Assembly: GCF_016920785.2 (NCBI RefSeq)
Contig: NW_024609846.1
Span: forward strand, 113,202,831 to 113,266,830
DNA length: 64,000 bases
DNA from: Ixodes scapularis
Lineage: Eukaryota; Arthropoda; Arachnida; Ixodida; Ixodidae
Direction of reading: 5' to 3'
The notes beneath the pieces are model-generated. The model was given only the letters and a program-made list of their open reading frames with translations. It was not told the origin of the DNA and ran no database searches. Shown in pieces: positions 1 through 11,190 of the stretch. A program made the translations under genes and the position numbers. Position 1 is the first letter of the stretch. Each line of letters starts with the position of its first letter.

Positions 1-941
1 GGGACGCTTTGACTAGAGCGATCCGGCCCGCCGTCTTCTGAAAGCATGCGCAATTCACACTGCCGGCGCGATCCTGTCATGATGTGCCGATACCGCTGTT
101 CTAAACATAAAAAACTAACAAACAAAAAATAAATAACCTATCGTTTGATTGATTTCAATGGTTGAACGAACGATTGATTGATCGATTGATTCATTGAGAG
201 AATGAACGACTTAATTAATTAATTAACGAACGAACGAGTAAATGTATTTATTTATGTGTTTATTTTCTTATCAACGAACGAATGAGTGAATGAATTAACA
301 AACAAACAAATGAATGAATTCATGCATTTTTACTGGCACTGCTTTGTGCACGTGTGCGAAGAGAAACGCCAGTAAAAGAAATATTATGGGCGAGGAATCG
401 ATTGAAATCGTTTCTAACATTTAGTTTCATGTTAATATAAATTTTGAAAAAAAGAACAGTAACAATTAAGTTGACAGTAACATGTTTCAGCTCTCACTCC
501 GTTGCATCCGCGTTTATTGGAGTTTTCCACTGCCCTCTATGAGAGATCAAGAGTATGTGTGCGCGGTAGTTTTAATCTAGGGCATTTAAACGCCCGTTAT
601 TTCATTAGACTAAATGTGATATTGAGTGACACGAGAAAATAAGAATGCAAGTAGAATACAAATATGGGGATCAAATTTAATATGCGAAGGTAATAATAAA
701 GTTAAATTTAAGAAACTAAAATCGCAATGAGATTACAAAGTTAAAGGCCTTTTAAGTGTTTTGCTTTTTGAGATCATTTGAGCATCGTTATTTACGGAAA
801 GAGGTGGTGGGGTAGCGATGAGGGCTATGGTCACTGACAATTTAAAAAGCGTGGAGAGTGGCGCTTACTATGTTTATGATTTTGTTACTTGCTTTTCGCC
901 GTTTTAATATCGGCGCAATGTCGAGTATGTAAGCTACCCTG
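1..941. other. Non-coding, low-complexity start of window
   Basis: No supportable gene. The sequence is AT-rich. Between about 150 and 312 it holds degenerate 4-bp repeats of the ATTG and AACG types. The rest shows no ORF of interest and no recognisable repeat family. Confidence 0.6.
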
Positions 942-1456
942 CTAAGGCACTTGAGACGGCCCGTAAAAATCGGTTTGTAAACATATGCAATTTACTACAG
1001 AGGTGCAAGGAGGTGGTGAAAAAATTTAAAAAAAAAAAAGAACTTACCTCGTTCAACAAAAAAAAAGGGGGGGGGGGGAAATAAAAAAACATTTTTGGGG
1101 AAATCGACGCCGCCGCCTCGCAGACAGTGCACGCGTCTAGAGAGAAGTGATGCCGACAGATGGTGTACGTCCTGTCGCAAAAAGAACCGAATCGGCCGGC
1201 GCTCCTTCGACACGGCGTACGCCATCTGTCGGCAGCACTTCTCTCTAGACGTGTGCACTGTCTGCAAAGTGGCGGCGTAGAATGCTCAAAACAGGTTTTT
1301 TTTCTTTTTTTTTTTTTTTTTGAGTTAGGTAAGTTTATTCCTCAATTTTTTCGCTGTAAACTTCCGCCACCTTCTTGCCCATCTCTAGTAAAGTGCAGCA
1401 CGATACGTTGAGAAACCGATTTTTGCGGGCCGTCTAAAGTACCTCAGAAGCGTTAG
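942..1456. mobile_element. Foldback (long inverted repeat) element
   Basis: The two ends are inverted copies of each other: the stretch starting CTAAGGCACTTGAGACGGCC near 942 matches the reverse complement of the stretch ending near 1456. Both arms carry the shared block around AAAATCGGTTT. A tighter central stem pairs about 1108-1172 with about 1215-1280, around the motif CTCTAGA and the CATCTGTCGG block. Poly-A, poly-G and poly-T runs lie inside. No transposase is encoded, and the overlapping small ORFs on both strands are by-products of the palindrome. A non-autonomous DNA element is the best reading. I found no clean target duplication, so the superfamily is open. Confidence 0.65.
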
Positions 1457-2059
1457 TTTACACGATGTGTAAAGAGCGACATTTCTGCACTATAGTTAAG
1501 TTGTCTGTGACTACGGTCATGGAAAGCTTAGGAAACGCAACGCGTGGCATGTCCCGAGCCCCTTATTACCGCTTCATAGCCAATACTATTGCTGTATTTG
1601 TCTATACGCTCCGTGGCGGAAAATATAGGGGACGCTTTTAAAAACGCGCGTAGCGCCGCTAGCGGAGGAGCTGGCGTTCGACAGTGAGGCGCGTTCAGCA
1701 GCCTGCGGCGCCTTTCCGCATGCCAAGCTGTGGCGGCGGAAGCGCGCACGGACGGAACTTTTGCTTTTTGAGCCGATATGTTGAGGGTGACGTTGCATGA
1801 GTGCTGGGGCAGAAGGGCATTTAGCTGTTCTCCACTTCTTATATATTGAGTTTGAGTCGTTATTAGGGGTAATTTTTCTAGTTGCAGCCGAAAAAGGAGT
1901 AGGAGCAATTTTCCGAAAAGCAAGACGGCCGCCACCATGATTGCTCCGAGTGGGAAATTTATTTCGCTCGTCACTATAAACGTAGGACAGCTGAAAAGAT
2001 GATATTTGGAGGCGAGTCAGATGTTCACTAAGTTTGTGCACGAAGTCTGCCAAGTTTCA
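1457..2059. other. No supported gene
   Basis: Two overlapping minus-strand ORFs of about 150 codons occur in different frames, but neither shows a recognisable domain, signal peptide or splice context. I leave them uncalled. Confidence 0.5.
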
Positions 2060-2777
2060 TTAAAGGGATTGTCCGGTCGAAACCGGAAGTGCTTAAGTGT
2101 TTGCGCTCGTTACGTCGAGAGAGCCTTCATCTAGACAAACGTCATTTTTATTTTGATATATGATCTCCCGTTATTAATTGAACCTTTCATGAGCATATGT
2201 ACGAAACGGCATCCCGAATGTCGCCAGTGTATATGTCTGACATCCGCAGCTGCTGCATGACGTCACAAAACGCAAAGGTTTGTCGGATGGTCGGGATAAC
2301 AAGCGTTGGTCGACGGATGTCTTGTATTTTGTTTCGAATTATATATTCTCCTAGGCTGTACCCTACTGAAATACGGTTCTTTTAATGCAGTTCCCAATCG
2401 TGTGCAAAAAAAGTCACGCCTTTTAGCAGGATATTACCTGAAAACAGTCATAAGCTCCGAGCAAACGTATGCCGTTTCGCGCAAACACAACTGCGACGGC
2501 CACCGATCGAACTAGGAGCATGCGCTACGAGCGCTTGCAAAGCAAAGGATGCAGATATCGCCTCTGAGGCGGCAACTAGGTACACGAAGCGGCATCTGGG
2601 TACACATTTCGGCGGATCCACTGGATCGGTGATGAGGCTGAGGGTCGTTCCCTGGGAGACGATGTCCGCGGGTCGAAGGCAAACGGCGAATCGTTCAAAC
2701 TAAGCAGCCTATGAGCATTCCTTCAAGAATAATCTACCCGTTAAATCTTCGTGTCCTAATAACCCCTTGAAGCTGTG

Positions 2778-4037
2778 CAGTCTTGGGTAATAACTCGTTA
2801 CTAGTAACGCGTTACTGTAATTTTGTTACTTTTTTAGTAACTTGTAACTATAACGAGTTACTTTTTGAAAATGTAACTTGTAACTGCAGTTTTATTACTT
2901 TTTCTGAGATAACGATGAAAGTAACGACGTTACTTTTGTTGTTACTTTCCAGTCTTTTATGAATAATGTATGACTGAACGAGGGCACAATTTAGACATTC
3001 TTTTTGCTTTCGAAATTGTCTGTTCCGACATTTCGAGTGTCAAGTTATTTTTTACACAAACTTGTGAGTACGCTCTTTCTCGCCAGTCACGACCCGAATA
3101 TAGCGACGTGTAGATTTGGTTAAAAAACAATGTAGTTATCTTTAGTACGCGCGTATACTTTGTGAGTGAACACTTGCATCTTGGTATCTTGAAGAACTAT
3201 CTCTTCTGCGGTTTTTCTTTTTTCTGCGCAAACGCTTTTTAATCGGGTGAATCAAACATGAACCTCCAGTACACGCGGAGGGCAGTGCGAATGTTTCGTA
3301 TTTTGATTAACGCCACCACTCCGCACTGCGCATGTTTCGTATTTTGATTTGTGTCACTACTCCGGTGTAGTGTCAACAGTCGAGGCAAAACTTACTGCTG
3401 TTTGCGCGGGGTTTGTTTCTGGCTTGACGGGTACGAACTGAAATATGTCCAGGGAGTCTATGAACCCAGCGCAACCGTCAACGAGCCAGCAATGTGCTAG
3501 TGCTACCAAGGATATGAATGATGGTAAGAACAAAGAAGAACTACCATGGCCGGCGTACAGAGAGTATTTTGCTGTGGTGGAGGTGGTTACTAACAACGTG
3601 ACCGCAGAAAGAGGCACTCTGTTGCCTCAACGCCTACTCGGCAATCAAAAACCTCTTGCGGCGAAACAACACAGCAATCCCATCCAGCGCGTTAGACGAG
3701 CCCCTGTTGAGCAAGGGCAGGGACGTGTTCGTTATCAAACAAGGGAAACTTTCAGACACTAATTTCGAGAAGCAACTGCTGCTAAGTTACAATAAGTAAA
3801 AAGCACACTTTTTAATTTCATGCAAATAAACTGGGTGAAAAGCGTTTTCTAGTTTTTCCTAATTGTTTTTGTTATAAAAAAGTAACTGAAAAGTAACGTC
3901 ATTACTTTTTAAAAGTAACTGTAACTGTAACGAGTTACTTTTTTGTTGCGGTAACTGTAACGGTAACTTCGCTACTTTTTCAAAAAGTAACTGTAACTGT
4001 AACGAATTACTTTTTAAAAGTAACTTACCCAAGACTG
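2778..4037. mobile_element. hAT-like transposon, internally deleted
   Basis: Terminal inverted repeats CAGTCTTGGGTAA at 2778 and TTACCCAAGACTG ending at 4037 fit the hAT end consensus. Inside both ends are dense clusters of GTAACTGTAACGAGTTAC-type subterminal motifs (about 2786-2950 and 3880-4025), an arrangement common in hAT elements. A transposase remnant lies between them. No convincing 8-bp target duplication is visible (AAGCTGTG against TTCAAATG), so one end may have been altered after insertion. The element is nested in the TTAA-flanked element. Confidence 0.75.
3445..3799 (+). pseudogene. hAT transposase remnant: N-terminal start joined to C-terminal hATC domain
   Basis: The + frame from 3445 gives an N-terminal segment with an ELPWPAYREYFAVVE stretch, resembling the region just before the BED zinc finger of hAT transposases. 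From about 3617, in a different frame, the sequence reads through a block with the IPSSA...LLSKGRDVF...KLSDTNFEKQLLL pattern and stops at 3799. That pattern is the C-terminal hAT dimerisation domain (LPSSA-ERLFS-KR-LS-FE-LL type). The BED cysteines and the whole catalytic RNase H-like core are missing, so this is an internal-deletion derivative that cannot encode active transposase. An AATAAA lies a short way downstream, near 3825. Confidence 0.7.
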
Positions 4038-4874
4038 TTCAAATGCATGTCGTCACTTGATTTGGACGAGCTTGGTGAATCGTAGTCACGCTCTTGTTTC
4101 ACATGCAGGTCAGCTGCACGCGTGCTAAATACATATTTTGGTATCGTTTCCAGGTGGTCTAGCTGTTGGTTTCGGTTTCGCTGCATAATCAAATTGATTG
4201 ATCCGATTTGGGCAAGGAGTGGATGGACGTAGTTTAATATCGTTGGCACAGCGTCACACCTCAGCTTACGAGCCTTCTGTCCGCTTACAGCTCAGCTCGT
4301 AGCTCTCTTCTGTGAGGTGGTTGCTGCATAAGCGGGATTTCTATCTTGACGGGAACCCAGTCCCTAGGCACGGCGACGATCCATTTTGCTCGTCACTGCA
4401 CGTCTCGCGAAAAAGTGTGGAACGTCATGTCTTGGGCTCGCACGTGCTGCCCGGTGGTTCTGGCACCCAACCGCACAACAAAAATCTCACCCAACCACGA
4501 AACAAGTCCAGCACAACAACAAAAACGAAGCACGCTGAGGGGTCCACTCGCAGGCAAACGACGAGACAGAAATGGTCGCTTTATGTTTTGTGATGTCAGA
4601 GCTTCAATGTTGCCAACGAAAGCAGCGTTTACGCTAGAATGCGATTGGAGGAGTATAAACTCAATTACTCGCGCAGAGGGGCATCTACAATTCAGATATT
4701 GCACGTACGATGCGTCTCGAGGCAATAACAATGATATTCAATCGTTTTCTCGAATACAAAATTTGACCGGACAATCCCTTTAAGACAGCAGGTGTGAAAG
4801 TTATGTTTCTAACGAATAAAGAAATAAAGCTGTACGGGATATGCAATATTGGACCCAAAATGTTGTATTATAGC

Positions 4875-5520
4875 GGGCTGTGCAAAGTGCAGATTTGGGC
4901 ACACAGGTGCTTGACTTGACAGTAACATGACACAGCACTTATTATACCAAAAAGAGGTGGCATAGAGAAACCAGGTAGAAATTTGGTTTGGGCGGCGTAA
5001 CTCAATGGGAACCGGTTTTGACCATGAAAGGGCTGTCAAGAGAATACCACTCGTCGTGGGAGGTGGAGACTTTACAGGTAGGAAGGGACTAGTGGGCTGT
5101 ACTTATAACTGAAACAACTTTACGAAAAGTGGTTCCAAAGCCGAGAAAACAAAGTTGTCGGCCAACACACGGTTTGGCCGTCGAGGGCTTTTGCGGTCAG
5201 CTGTGTGTAATAACCTGTCGTGCGCGGTGCTGATTTTCGGCGCACAGGTACTTTGGCATGACCGTAACTTGACACTACACTTATTATACCAAGAACAGGT
5301 GGCATAGCGAAACCAGGTGGAAATATAATTTGGGCGGCGTAACTAAATGGGAACTGGTTTTGACCGTCAAATCCTGTAAAAAAAATACCACTGATCGCGG
5401 GAGGTGCACACTTTACAGGCAGGTAGGGACCAGTGGAAGGTACATCCAATTCGAACCGCTTTGCGATAGGTGGCTCTAAATCCGAGAGAAAAAAAAATGT
5501 TGTCTACAGAACCCGGGGTG
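4875..5520. repeat. Two-copy tandem duplication, period about 342 bp
   Basis: The block containing CTTATTATACCA at 4939 recurs at 5281, with flanking matches (GCACAGG, AACCAGG, GGGCGGCGTAACT, TTTTGACC, CTTTACAGG) in the same order over about 300 bp. Divergence between copies is moderate. No coding function is evident. Confidence 0.7.
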
Positions 5521-7150
5521 TCAGCGTTTCCAAATCCAAACGGAGGCTGATCAAGAAAGAAAGCACACCACAAACTTAAATACTCAAGCGTCGATTCTAC
5601 AGTGATTCCGAGTTTCGTAGTGGTTATCCTTAGATTCATATTTGTCACTTTTTTTTACCATTCAAATCTTTCTTCATGAAGTACAGATTGCGTGCCATAC
5701 TTGTCCGGAAATATCATCGACACGTACGATGGGGACGAAACTTCCTTGGAGGGCATTCCTCCAACGAAATTGGCACTGCGTACCCGCGAGTGTGGAATGG
5801 CATTTCAGTTTGTCCAATCGGCGCTAACACATGTAGGCGTTACTGGTACGAAAACGAACGCGCAAAGCGCAAAGCGGCAGTGTAGAATGGGGAGTTTTCG
5901 TGGATCGTTTTCGCCGTCCCGCAACGCTCTCCGCAACCCGCTACGATACCCGGAACTCTAAAGTCAAGGCTATCGGTGTGGATGGCTTAGCAGAGGGGGA
6001 AACGCAATCTACGGAAACTCCCTAATATGTCAGCCGTGCCGACACAGTGGCAGACACGATCGGGTGACCAAATTTCTCGCGTCGTACGGCACGGGTCCAT
6101 CGTTGTCGCTGTCCCACAAAACATCGGCGAGGTGAAAAACTGTGAAACTTTGTCCTTCCTCCGCTACGGTATCCCTGAAGAAAACGCCGCAGCTGCGCAT
6201 GCGCGCTGCCAGTTTTATCTGCATAGTTCAAGGTCTTGTGGCGGATTACGGAGCGCTATCCGGGTGTTTAGCGGGCTGCAGAAACGGTCTACTACAATGA
6301 CGCAGCAGAGGCAGCACTTCATGCTGTGAACCCAGCGCAACCGCACCGCTCCGACTTCAATGCGTAGCAACGTACGCGGCGTGGTCTCGGTTTTGTTTTC
6401 TCTGGGGTTCTCACTGCATACCTTCGGTACCGCCGCGCGGCGGCCCGCCAGTTTCGTCGCACGGAGTGTATAAGAATGCCGAAGAAGAACCAGTCACAAA
6501 GCAAAGGGCGTGAACATAATTAAGCAAAGCCCCGCATTTGCTGAGGTGACGATAACTACGCAACAGAAATTCCCCGCTTTTTATCCTATTCCATCGGTGG
6601 CACTGGTGACTGTAGAGCTACTTTGCTGGCGAAGGGCGAGTACGCGCGGCGATTGCGACTGCCCACATGCTTGCCGAGGGAAACGTCAAAATGGAGCTAT
6701 ACCGTTGCGCTGAGATGTGTCGTGGTCACGCTGGGACCCAACCAATCATCTGCCCGTGTCTCTCATGTGCCGCTTTCTTCCTAAGTTCTTAGAAATGGTC
6801 GCTCGTTCGCCGTTCGTTATGTCATAGAGCAAAGAGCAAAGCACTAAACACACGTAGTACGGGTTTTCTATGAATCGAGAGAAACGAAGCTCTTTTTTTA
6901 GAAAATTCTACGCCTGCGTTGACACGTCGATGTCTTTGAAGATGATTATCGTAGAATAAGCGGCTTTAACCAAAACTATTATTTACAAAAAACATAAAGT
7001 AGAAAAAGAAAACTTTTGAAAATTTTATTTATATTAATTTATTGGATCTTTAGGGGGCCTCTTTCGAGGGCATAACATAATTGTGTAAGAATGGCTGGAC
7101 ACTTATTACAAGCTACTAAAGTTCCTTAGAACAGTGAATCTTGTTCCTTA
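5521..7150. other. No supported gene
   Basis: Mixed-composition DNA with many short ORFs on both strands, none with a recognisable domain or a convincing splice pattern. Confidence 0.5.
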
Positions 7151-7365
7151 GCTTTGTAAACGATATACACTCTAACATGTTGAAAGTTTGAAGCTTTTTT
7201 ATGTACGCCAACGACCTATAGAACTATGTCATCGTGTGTTCTGCCATTGTCACTATTTTATTTATTGTTATCTTGATTTTGATAAATTGCCGGGCTCCGT
7301 CCCACAAGCCAATAGAGCCTATGACGGGCCCGTTAAACCCCAGTGTACCAAAATGTTGGCAATAA

Positions 7366-7401
<36 letters not shown>
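7151..7401 (+). mobile_element. 3' end of a LINE with (ATT)n tail
   Basis: A short 3' remnant. A GC-rich hairpin region around CAAGCCAATAGAGCC (about 7302), a GGCAATAAA polyadenylation-type signal, then (ATT)n at about 7367-7401. The same order (AAGCC hairpin, AATAAA, ATT repeat) closes the other LINEs here. The 5' limit is unclear. Confidence 0.6.
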
Positions 7402-7403
<2 letters not shown>

Positions 7404-7429
7404 CTTCATCATCATCATCAATATCATCT

Positions 7430-9445
7430 TTGGACTTGTTCAGCACGTACGTACTTCTTACCACGATAAATGTGTTCTTGGTCTCTGGCGTCATCCCAAT
7501 TGAACTAAAAACCGCACTTGTGAAGCCTTGTTTCAAGGGAGGATCGCCTAACAAGCCTGAGTGCTATCGCCCTATTTCTATTTTACCTTGCATTGGGGAA
7601 ATTTTGGGAAAGCATTTGTATCTTCGTTGAGTCTTGGTTTATCCAACATACAAAGGGGAACGTGAATCTTTCTTCGGGCTCCCTGCCCAGCAGCTACGTC
7701 TCGGGACTGCGTGACGTGAGCAAAGCCCCGCACATCCGCGTGTTCTTTTCTTTTCGTCACTCACCCGTGAACATGGGACCGAACTGGTCCCAAAACGTCG
7801 GGTAAATGTTTATTAAATCTTTGGTTAGAGTCCCTATTTTTCGCTTCGTATCTTATAATGTCCAGCTTCATTGAAACTTCCAACATCCTGTCGTCTAACC
7901 AGTATGGCTTTGTTGTTGGAAAGGGCACCCAACCACTGCTGGAAGATTTGTCTGACCTACTACACAGTGCTTTTGATCGAAACCCATGTTCATGTGCAAT
8001 TTTTTTTTATGTCGCCAAGGCCTTTGACACGGCCAGTCATAAGATGCTTCTTTTAAAACTGCAGCATAACGGTTTCCGTGGACCATTTATTGCATTGCTT
8101 AAGAATTTCTTTCTTGACCGCTGATGCCAAAAGCCGGTGTGCCCGAGGGATCGGTTTTGTCCCCTTTGTTATTTAATATTTTTGTTAATGATATCTCTAC
8201 CAGGCTCACTAGTTGCGAAATTTTTCAGTATGCTGATGATACTTTACTTGTCTCTAGTCATGTTAATTACCGCCAAGCTGTGCAGTTATTGCAACATGAC
8301 TGTGCACGAATAATGGACTGGTTTTGTGACAATTATATTACTGATAACACATCCAAAGCCAGACTTGTTTGTTTCAGTAGTCCGCTGAAGCATCTAAAAT
8401 TGGACTCATCGTTTGTGTTACACAGATCCAACTGCATTGATTGTACATGTAGATCTCTGGAATATGTTGACACTTAAGTACTTAGGCATATTCTTTGGTT
8501 CAGATTTGTCATGATCAACGCATTTAACCAATATTTCTGGCAAGCTTCGCAGCGTGTGCTGCTTATTTTACAACACACCCTAAAAAAAACCGTGAGTCTG
8601 CTATCCCGCACAACACTGGGAGAGCCAATCACCGCAACTTATGGAGGCAGCTCAGCGAATGACAATGCCAAAACCTACGTTTACACCAAAAAACGCACGT
8701 TTTGCATTGCTTAATGTCACAACTCAGACTGCGTTTTTTGGTCTAAACATATGTTTCGGCATTAAACCAAAACGTTGTGATAGCATCCGTGTATTCCATA
8801 CATTCGGACACGTTTCGATAGGCACTATCGTTCCACTCTTTTGCCACGGCTCTGCGGTGCGACTGGAAGTTCAAAGTGGCCTTTTTCTGTTAACACCGAA
8901 TTTTAGAAAATGGGTTCGACGTACTTCTATCGGTTTTTATCGGTTTAAACCGAAAACGCCGAACCGACAAACTGACCTTTTTCGGTTAAAGCCGAATTTC
9001 TGAAATTGGATTCGGCTTACTTTTATCAGTTTTATCGGTTTAAACCGAAAAGTCCGAACCCTACTTATAATATACTAAGGTATGGCATCACATTATTTGG
9101 TAACTGTGCACAAATATGGCAAACTAAAATTGACCGCATTCTTAGGAATTTGTTAAGAAGTGTCGGTTATCATTATGATCTCTCATCAGAAGCTGATATC
9201 TTTGAGGCTCCACAACTGCCTAACCTCCATTCACGTTTTTTGCAATGTGTGTATGTTGTGTTTTCTCCATTACTGGGTGTAGCGAATTTAAACATCCTTT
9301 TGTGCCCCGCCGAGTTTTACGTACCTCTGATCGTTTTATAACCCCCCGGTATTTTACAAGATATGGTAAGCGAGAGCGCTCTTACTACGTGCCATACATT
9401 TTTAACAGACTCCCCGACCACTTCTTTGAAGCCACAAGTAGGTGA
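7430..9445 (+). pseudogene. LINE reverse transcriptase, broken (copy A)
   Basis: RNA-directed DNA polymerase remnant. Visible RT blocks in order: the KPCFKGG-YRPISILP motif (7500-7590), the YGFVVGKGTQPLLEDLSDLL block and AKAFDTASHKMLL motif A (7900-8050), GVPEGSVLSPLLFN motif B (8139-8190), and the YADD catalytic box at 8229-8240. The C-terminal block (YGITLFG, then FYVP) lies at 9080-9400. It is inactivated by several frameshifts and by insertions between 7625-7852 and about 8580-9061. The family is the same as the other copies with SPLLFN and YADDT signatures. Confidence 0.8.
7625..7852. repeat. Dispersed repeat inserted in LINE copy A (second copy at 34195)
   Basis: A block starting CGTTGAGTCTTGG and containing CAGCAGCTACGTCTCGGGAC is strongly similar to 34195-34422, in the same orientation. 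It interrupts the LINE reading frame between the block ending at KHLYL and the one starting MSSFIE. It has no ORF of note. Confidence 0.75.
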
Positions 9446-9689
9446 AAATGGAAAAAAAAACTATTGAACAGCTTTAAGCTCTAATTCATTGTATAATTTC
9501 ACTGATATACCGCTGTGTGATATCTAATATGTTTGCTGTGATATTGTGAGGTGATTATTTTCTGTTTCTCGTATAGTGCGATACATGTTTTAAATGTGTG
9601 CTCTACGGACTTCTTCTATGCGCTCTGTGACATTCCATTTGTTGGGTTCTGCCCTTCAAGCCTTTACTGGCTTGGGTGTATCTCAAAAC

Positions 9690-10016
9690 GTCCCATTCGC
9701 GTTTGAACCTTGCACAGTTCGTCCCATTCTGATTTGGTCCTTCTCGTTTGAACCCTCTCATTAAATCCGAATCAGGTTTTTCTCAACTGGGCCCATTCTC
9801 ATTTTGCCCGTTATCTGAAAAAGTCCCATTCGCATTTCGACATTGCGCATTTCGTCCTATTCTCAATTGGTCCGCCTCGTTTGAACTTTCTCCTATGATC
9901 CGATTCAGGTTTTTCTCAACTGGGCCCATTCACATTTTGCCCGTTATCGGAAAACGTGCCATTCGCACTATTTCAACCTTGCGCATTTAGTCCAATTCTC
10001 ACTTAGTCCGCCCCCC
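9690..10016 (+). repeat. 133-bp tandem repeat, about 2.4 units
   Basis: Unit starts with the GTCCCATTCGC motif fall at 9690, 9823 and 9956 (GTGCCATTCGC in the third), giving a constant 133-bp spacing. Each unit contains CAACTGGGCCCATTC and TTTTGCCCGTTATC. The third unit is partial and ends at a CACACA run near 10022. The unit is non-coding, although long frames run through it. Confidence 0.8.
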
Positions 10017-10275
10017 TCCCACACACACACACAAGCTTCTCACCCTCCAAAAATACAAATACTAGAAGATTACGTTATACGTTTACAATGACGCCTGCTT
10101 CCCTTTTTCTAAACGAACGCAAAGAAAAGAAAGAAAACGATGAACACTTAACTTGGAAACTCTGTCTGAACATAAATAGCAGACGTATGTACATTATAGA
10201 GGTGGTTGCATTGTCACAAGTCAAACGACCTCAAAGAAGGTGACATTACAGAATGTGACCTTCATGCGATAAGTA

Positions 10276-10707
10276 CAGGGTGTCACAAAAGAAAATTTAC
10301 ACGGTCTTTTTTACCGCAAAAATAAACTAGGCATCGTTTAACGCTCATTCTCCGCCCAAAGGTAGCGCTAGAGGTCACTATCAGATGCCAAAGTTTCAGT
10401 CCGATCCGTTTGATTTTCTGTGATTTTCTAAAAATTTCAATAGGAAAATAACGGCCGACGGAGTTTTCAAACACATGGGGCTCTATGGCACCAGAAACCC
10501 AAAACCGGCAAAAATGGGCTCCATTTTCCCATTGAAATTTCCAGAAAATCGCTTATAACTTTTGATTAAGCTATCGGATCGGGCTGAAACTTTGGCATCT
10601 GGTTGTGACCTCTAGCTCTACCTTTGGGCGGAGAATGAGCGTTCGGCGATGCCTAGTTTATTTTTGCGGTAAAAAAGATCGTGTAAATTTTCTTTTGTGA
10701 CACCCTG
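10276..10707. mobile_element. Foldback MITE, 432 bp, with TA target duplication
   Basis: Begins CAGGGTGTCACAAAAG at 10276 and ends with the exact inverse at 10707, flanked by TA on both sides (10274-10275 and 10708-10709). The inverted arms extend inward for most of the element. Shared inner blocks include the AACTAGGCATCG, CTCATTCTCCGCCCAAAGGT and CAGATGCCAAAGTTTCAG regions. TA duplications and this end type suggest a Tc1/mariner-type non-autonomous element (inference). There is no transposase. A single end-like sequence CAGGGTGTGACAAAAA also occurs at 34115. Confidence 0.8.
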
Positions 10708-10914
10708 TAGTTGGTCTGTTGTTTTGTCAAGCAGTAACTTTTCTCGACGACCACGACGCACGGCTAAAATCATTGGCACACAGAGTAAGCCGGTAGCAAG
10801 GTACGCACACACAAAAAAAAATATTAGTGAATTTATGAATATATATTACCCGAAAAAAACCCAGATTCGGAGTAGAAAGAGTCAAATGTGCTGGGTCAAA
10901 GCGAGATATTTTTA

Positions 10915-11107
10915 AGAATGGTTGTTTTGAAAGGGGCCAAGTGAGAAGGGCGAAAAGAGAACGAGCTCAAATGAGGGGGGTTGAAATACGAAGGACGAAA
11001 CGGTAAAGGGCCAAATGCCACAGGTAAAAGCGAGAAGATCTTTTTGAGAATGGTTGTTTTCAGAAGGGCCAAGTGAGAAGGGTGAAACGAGAACGGGCTC
11101 AAATGAT
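10915..11107. repeat. 132-bp tandem repeat, about 1.5 units
   Basis: AGAATGGTTGTTTT at 10915 recurs at 11047 (132 bp apart), followed by GGGCCAAGTGAGAAGGG in both. Period and motifs resemble the reverse complement of the 133-bp repeat at 9690-10016, so this is probably a diverged copy of the same repeat in the opposite orientation. Confidence 0.6.
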
Positions 11108-11190
11108 AACCACCCTACTGGCTTCGACAGACCCGTTACCTTATAGTGTTATCAAAGTATTTAAATAAATGAAATGATGATGATGATCAT
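11108..11190 (+). mobile_element. LINE 3' tail remnant
   Basis: A short fragment with CTGGCTTCGACAGACCCG, then AAATAAATGAAATG and a (GATGAT) tract. It is similar to the hairpin plus AATAAA plus microsatellite ends of the neighbouring LINEs, so it is probably a severely truncated copy. Confidence 0.45.

Larger units (their letters stand above)
2060..4783. mobile_element. TTAA-flanked element with 19-bp terminal inverted repeats
   Basis: The ends read TTAAAGGGATTGTCCGGTC at 2060 and its exact inverse ending at 4783, so a TTAA target duplication flanks a terminal inverted repeat. TTAA duplication is typical of piggyBac-type transposition, but no piggyBac transposase is present and the family assignment is inference. 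The 2.7-kb length is inflated by the hAT-like element nested at 2778-4037. Short ORFs at 4312-4783 do not look like genes. Confidence 0.65.
7402..9680 (+). mobile_element. 5'-truncated LINE copy A, twice interrupted
   Basis: A degenerate copy of the same LINE family as the full-length copy at 12027-16866. It begins directly after the (ATT)n/(ATC)n tract of the previous copy, so it is 5'-truncated within the reverse transcriptase. Its coding remnants lie at about 7430-7625, 7853-8575 and 9062-9445. They are separated by a foreign block of about 225 bp (7625-7852) and a second insertion or rearrangement (about 8580-9061) rich in CGGTTTAAACCGAA motifs. The 3' region near 9656 keeps the CAAGCCTTTACTGGCTTGG hairpin, but the ATT tail is lost where the 133-bp tandem repeat begins. 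Confidence 0.75.

Noticed and set aside
1528..2053. Two minus-strand ORFs of about 150 codons
   Set aside because: Overlapping different frames, no domain, low-complexity patches.
7188..7630. ORFs with poly-Leu, poly-Tyr, poly-Asn or poly-Ile runs
   Set aside because: Translation of the (ATT)n tail of a LINE in all frames.
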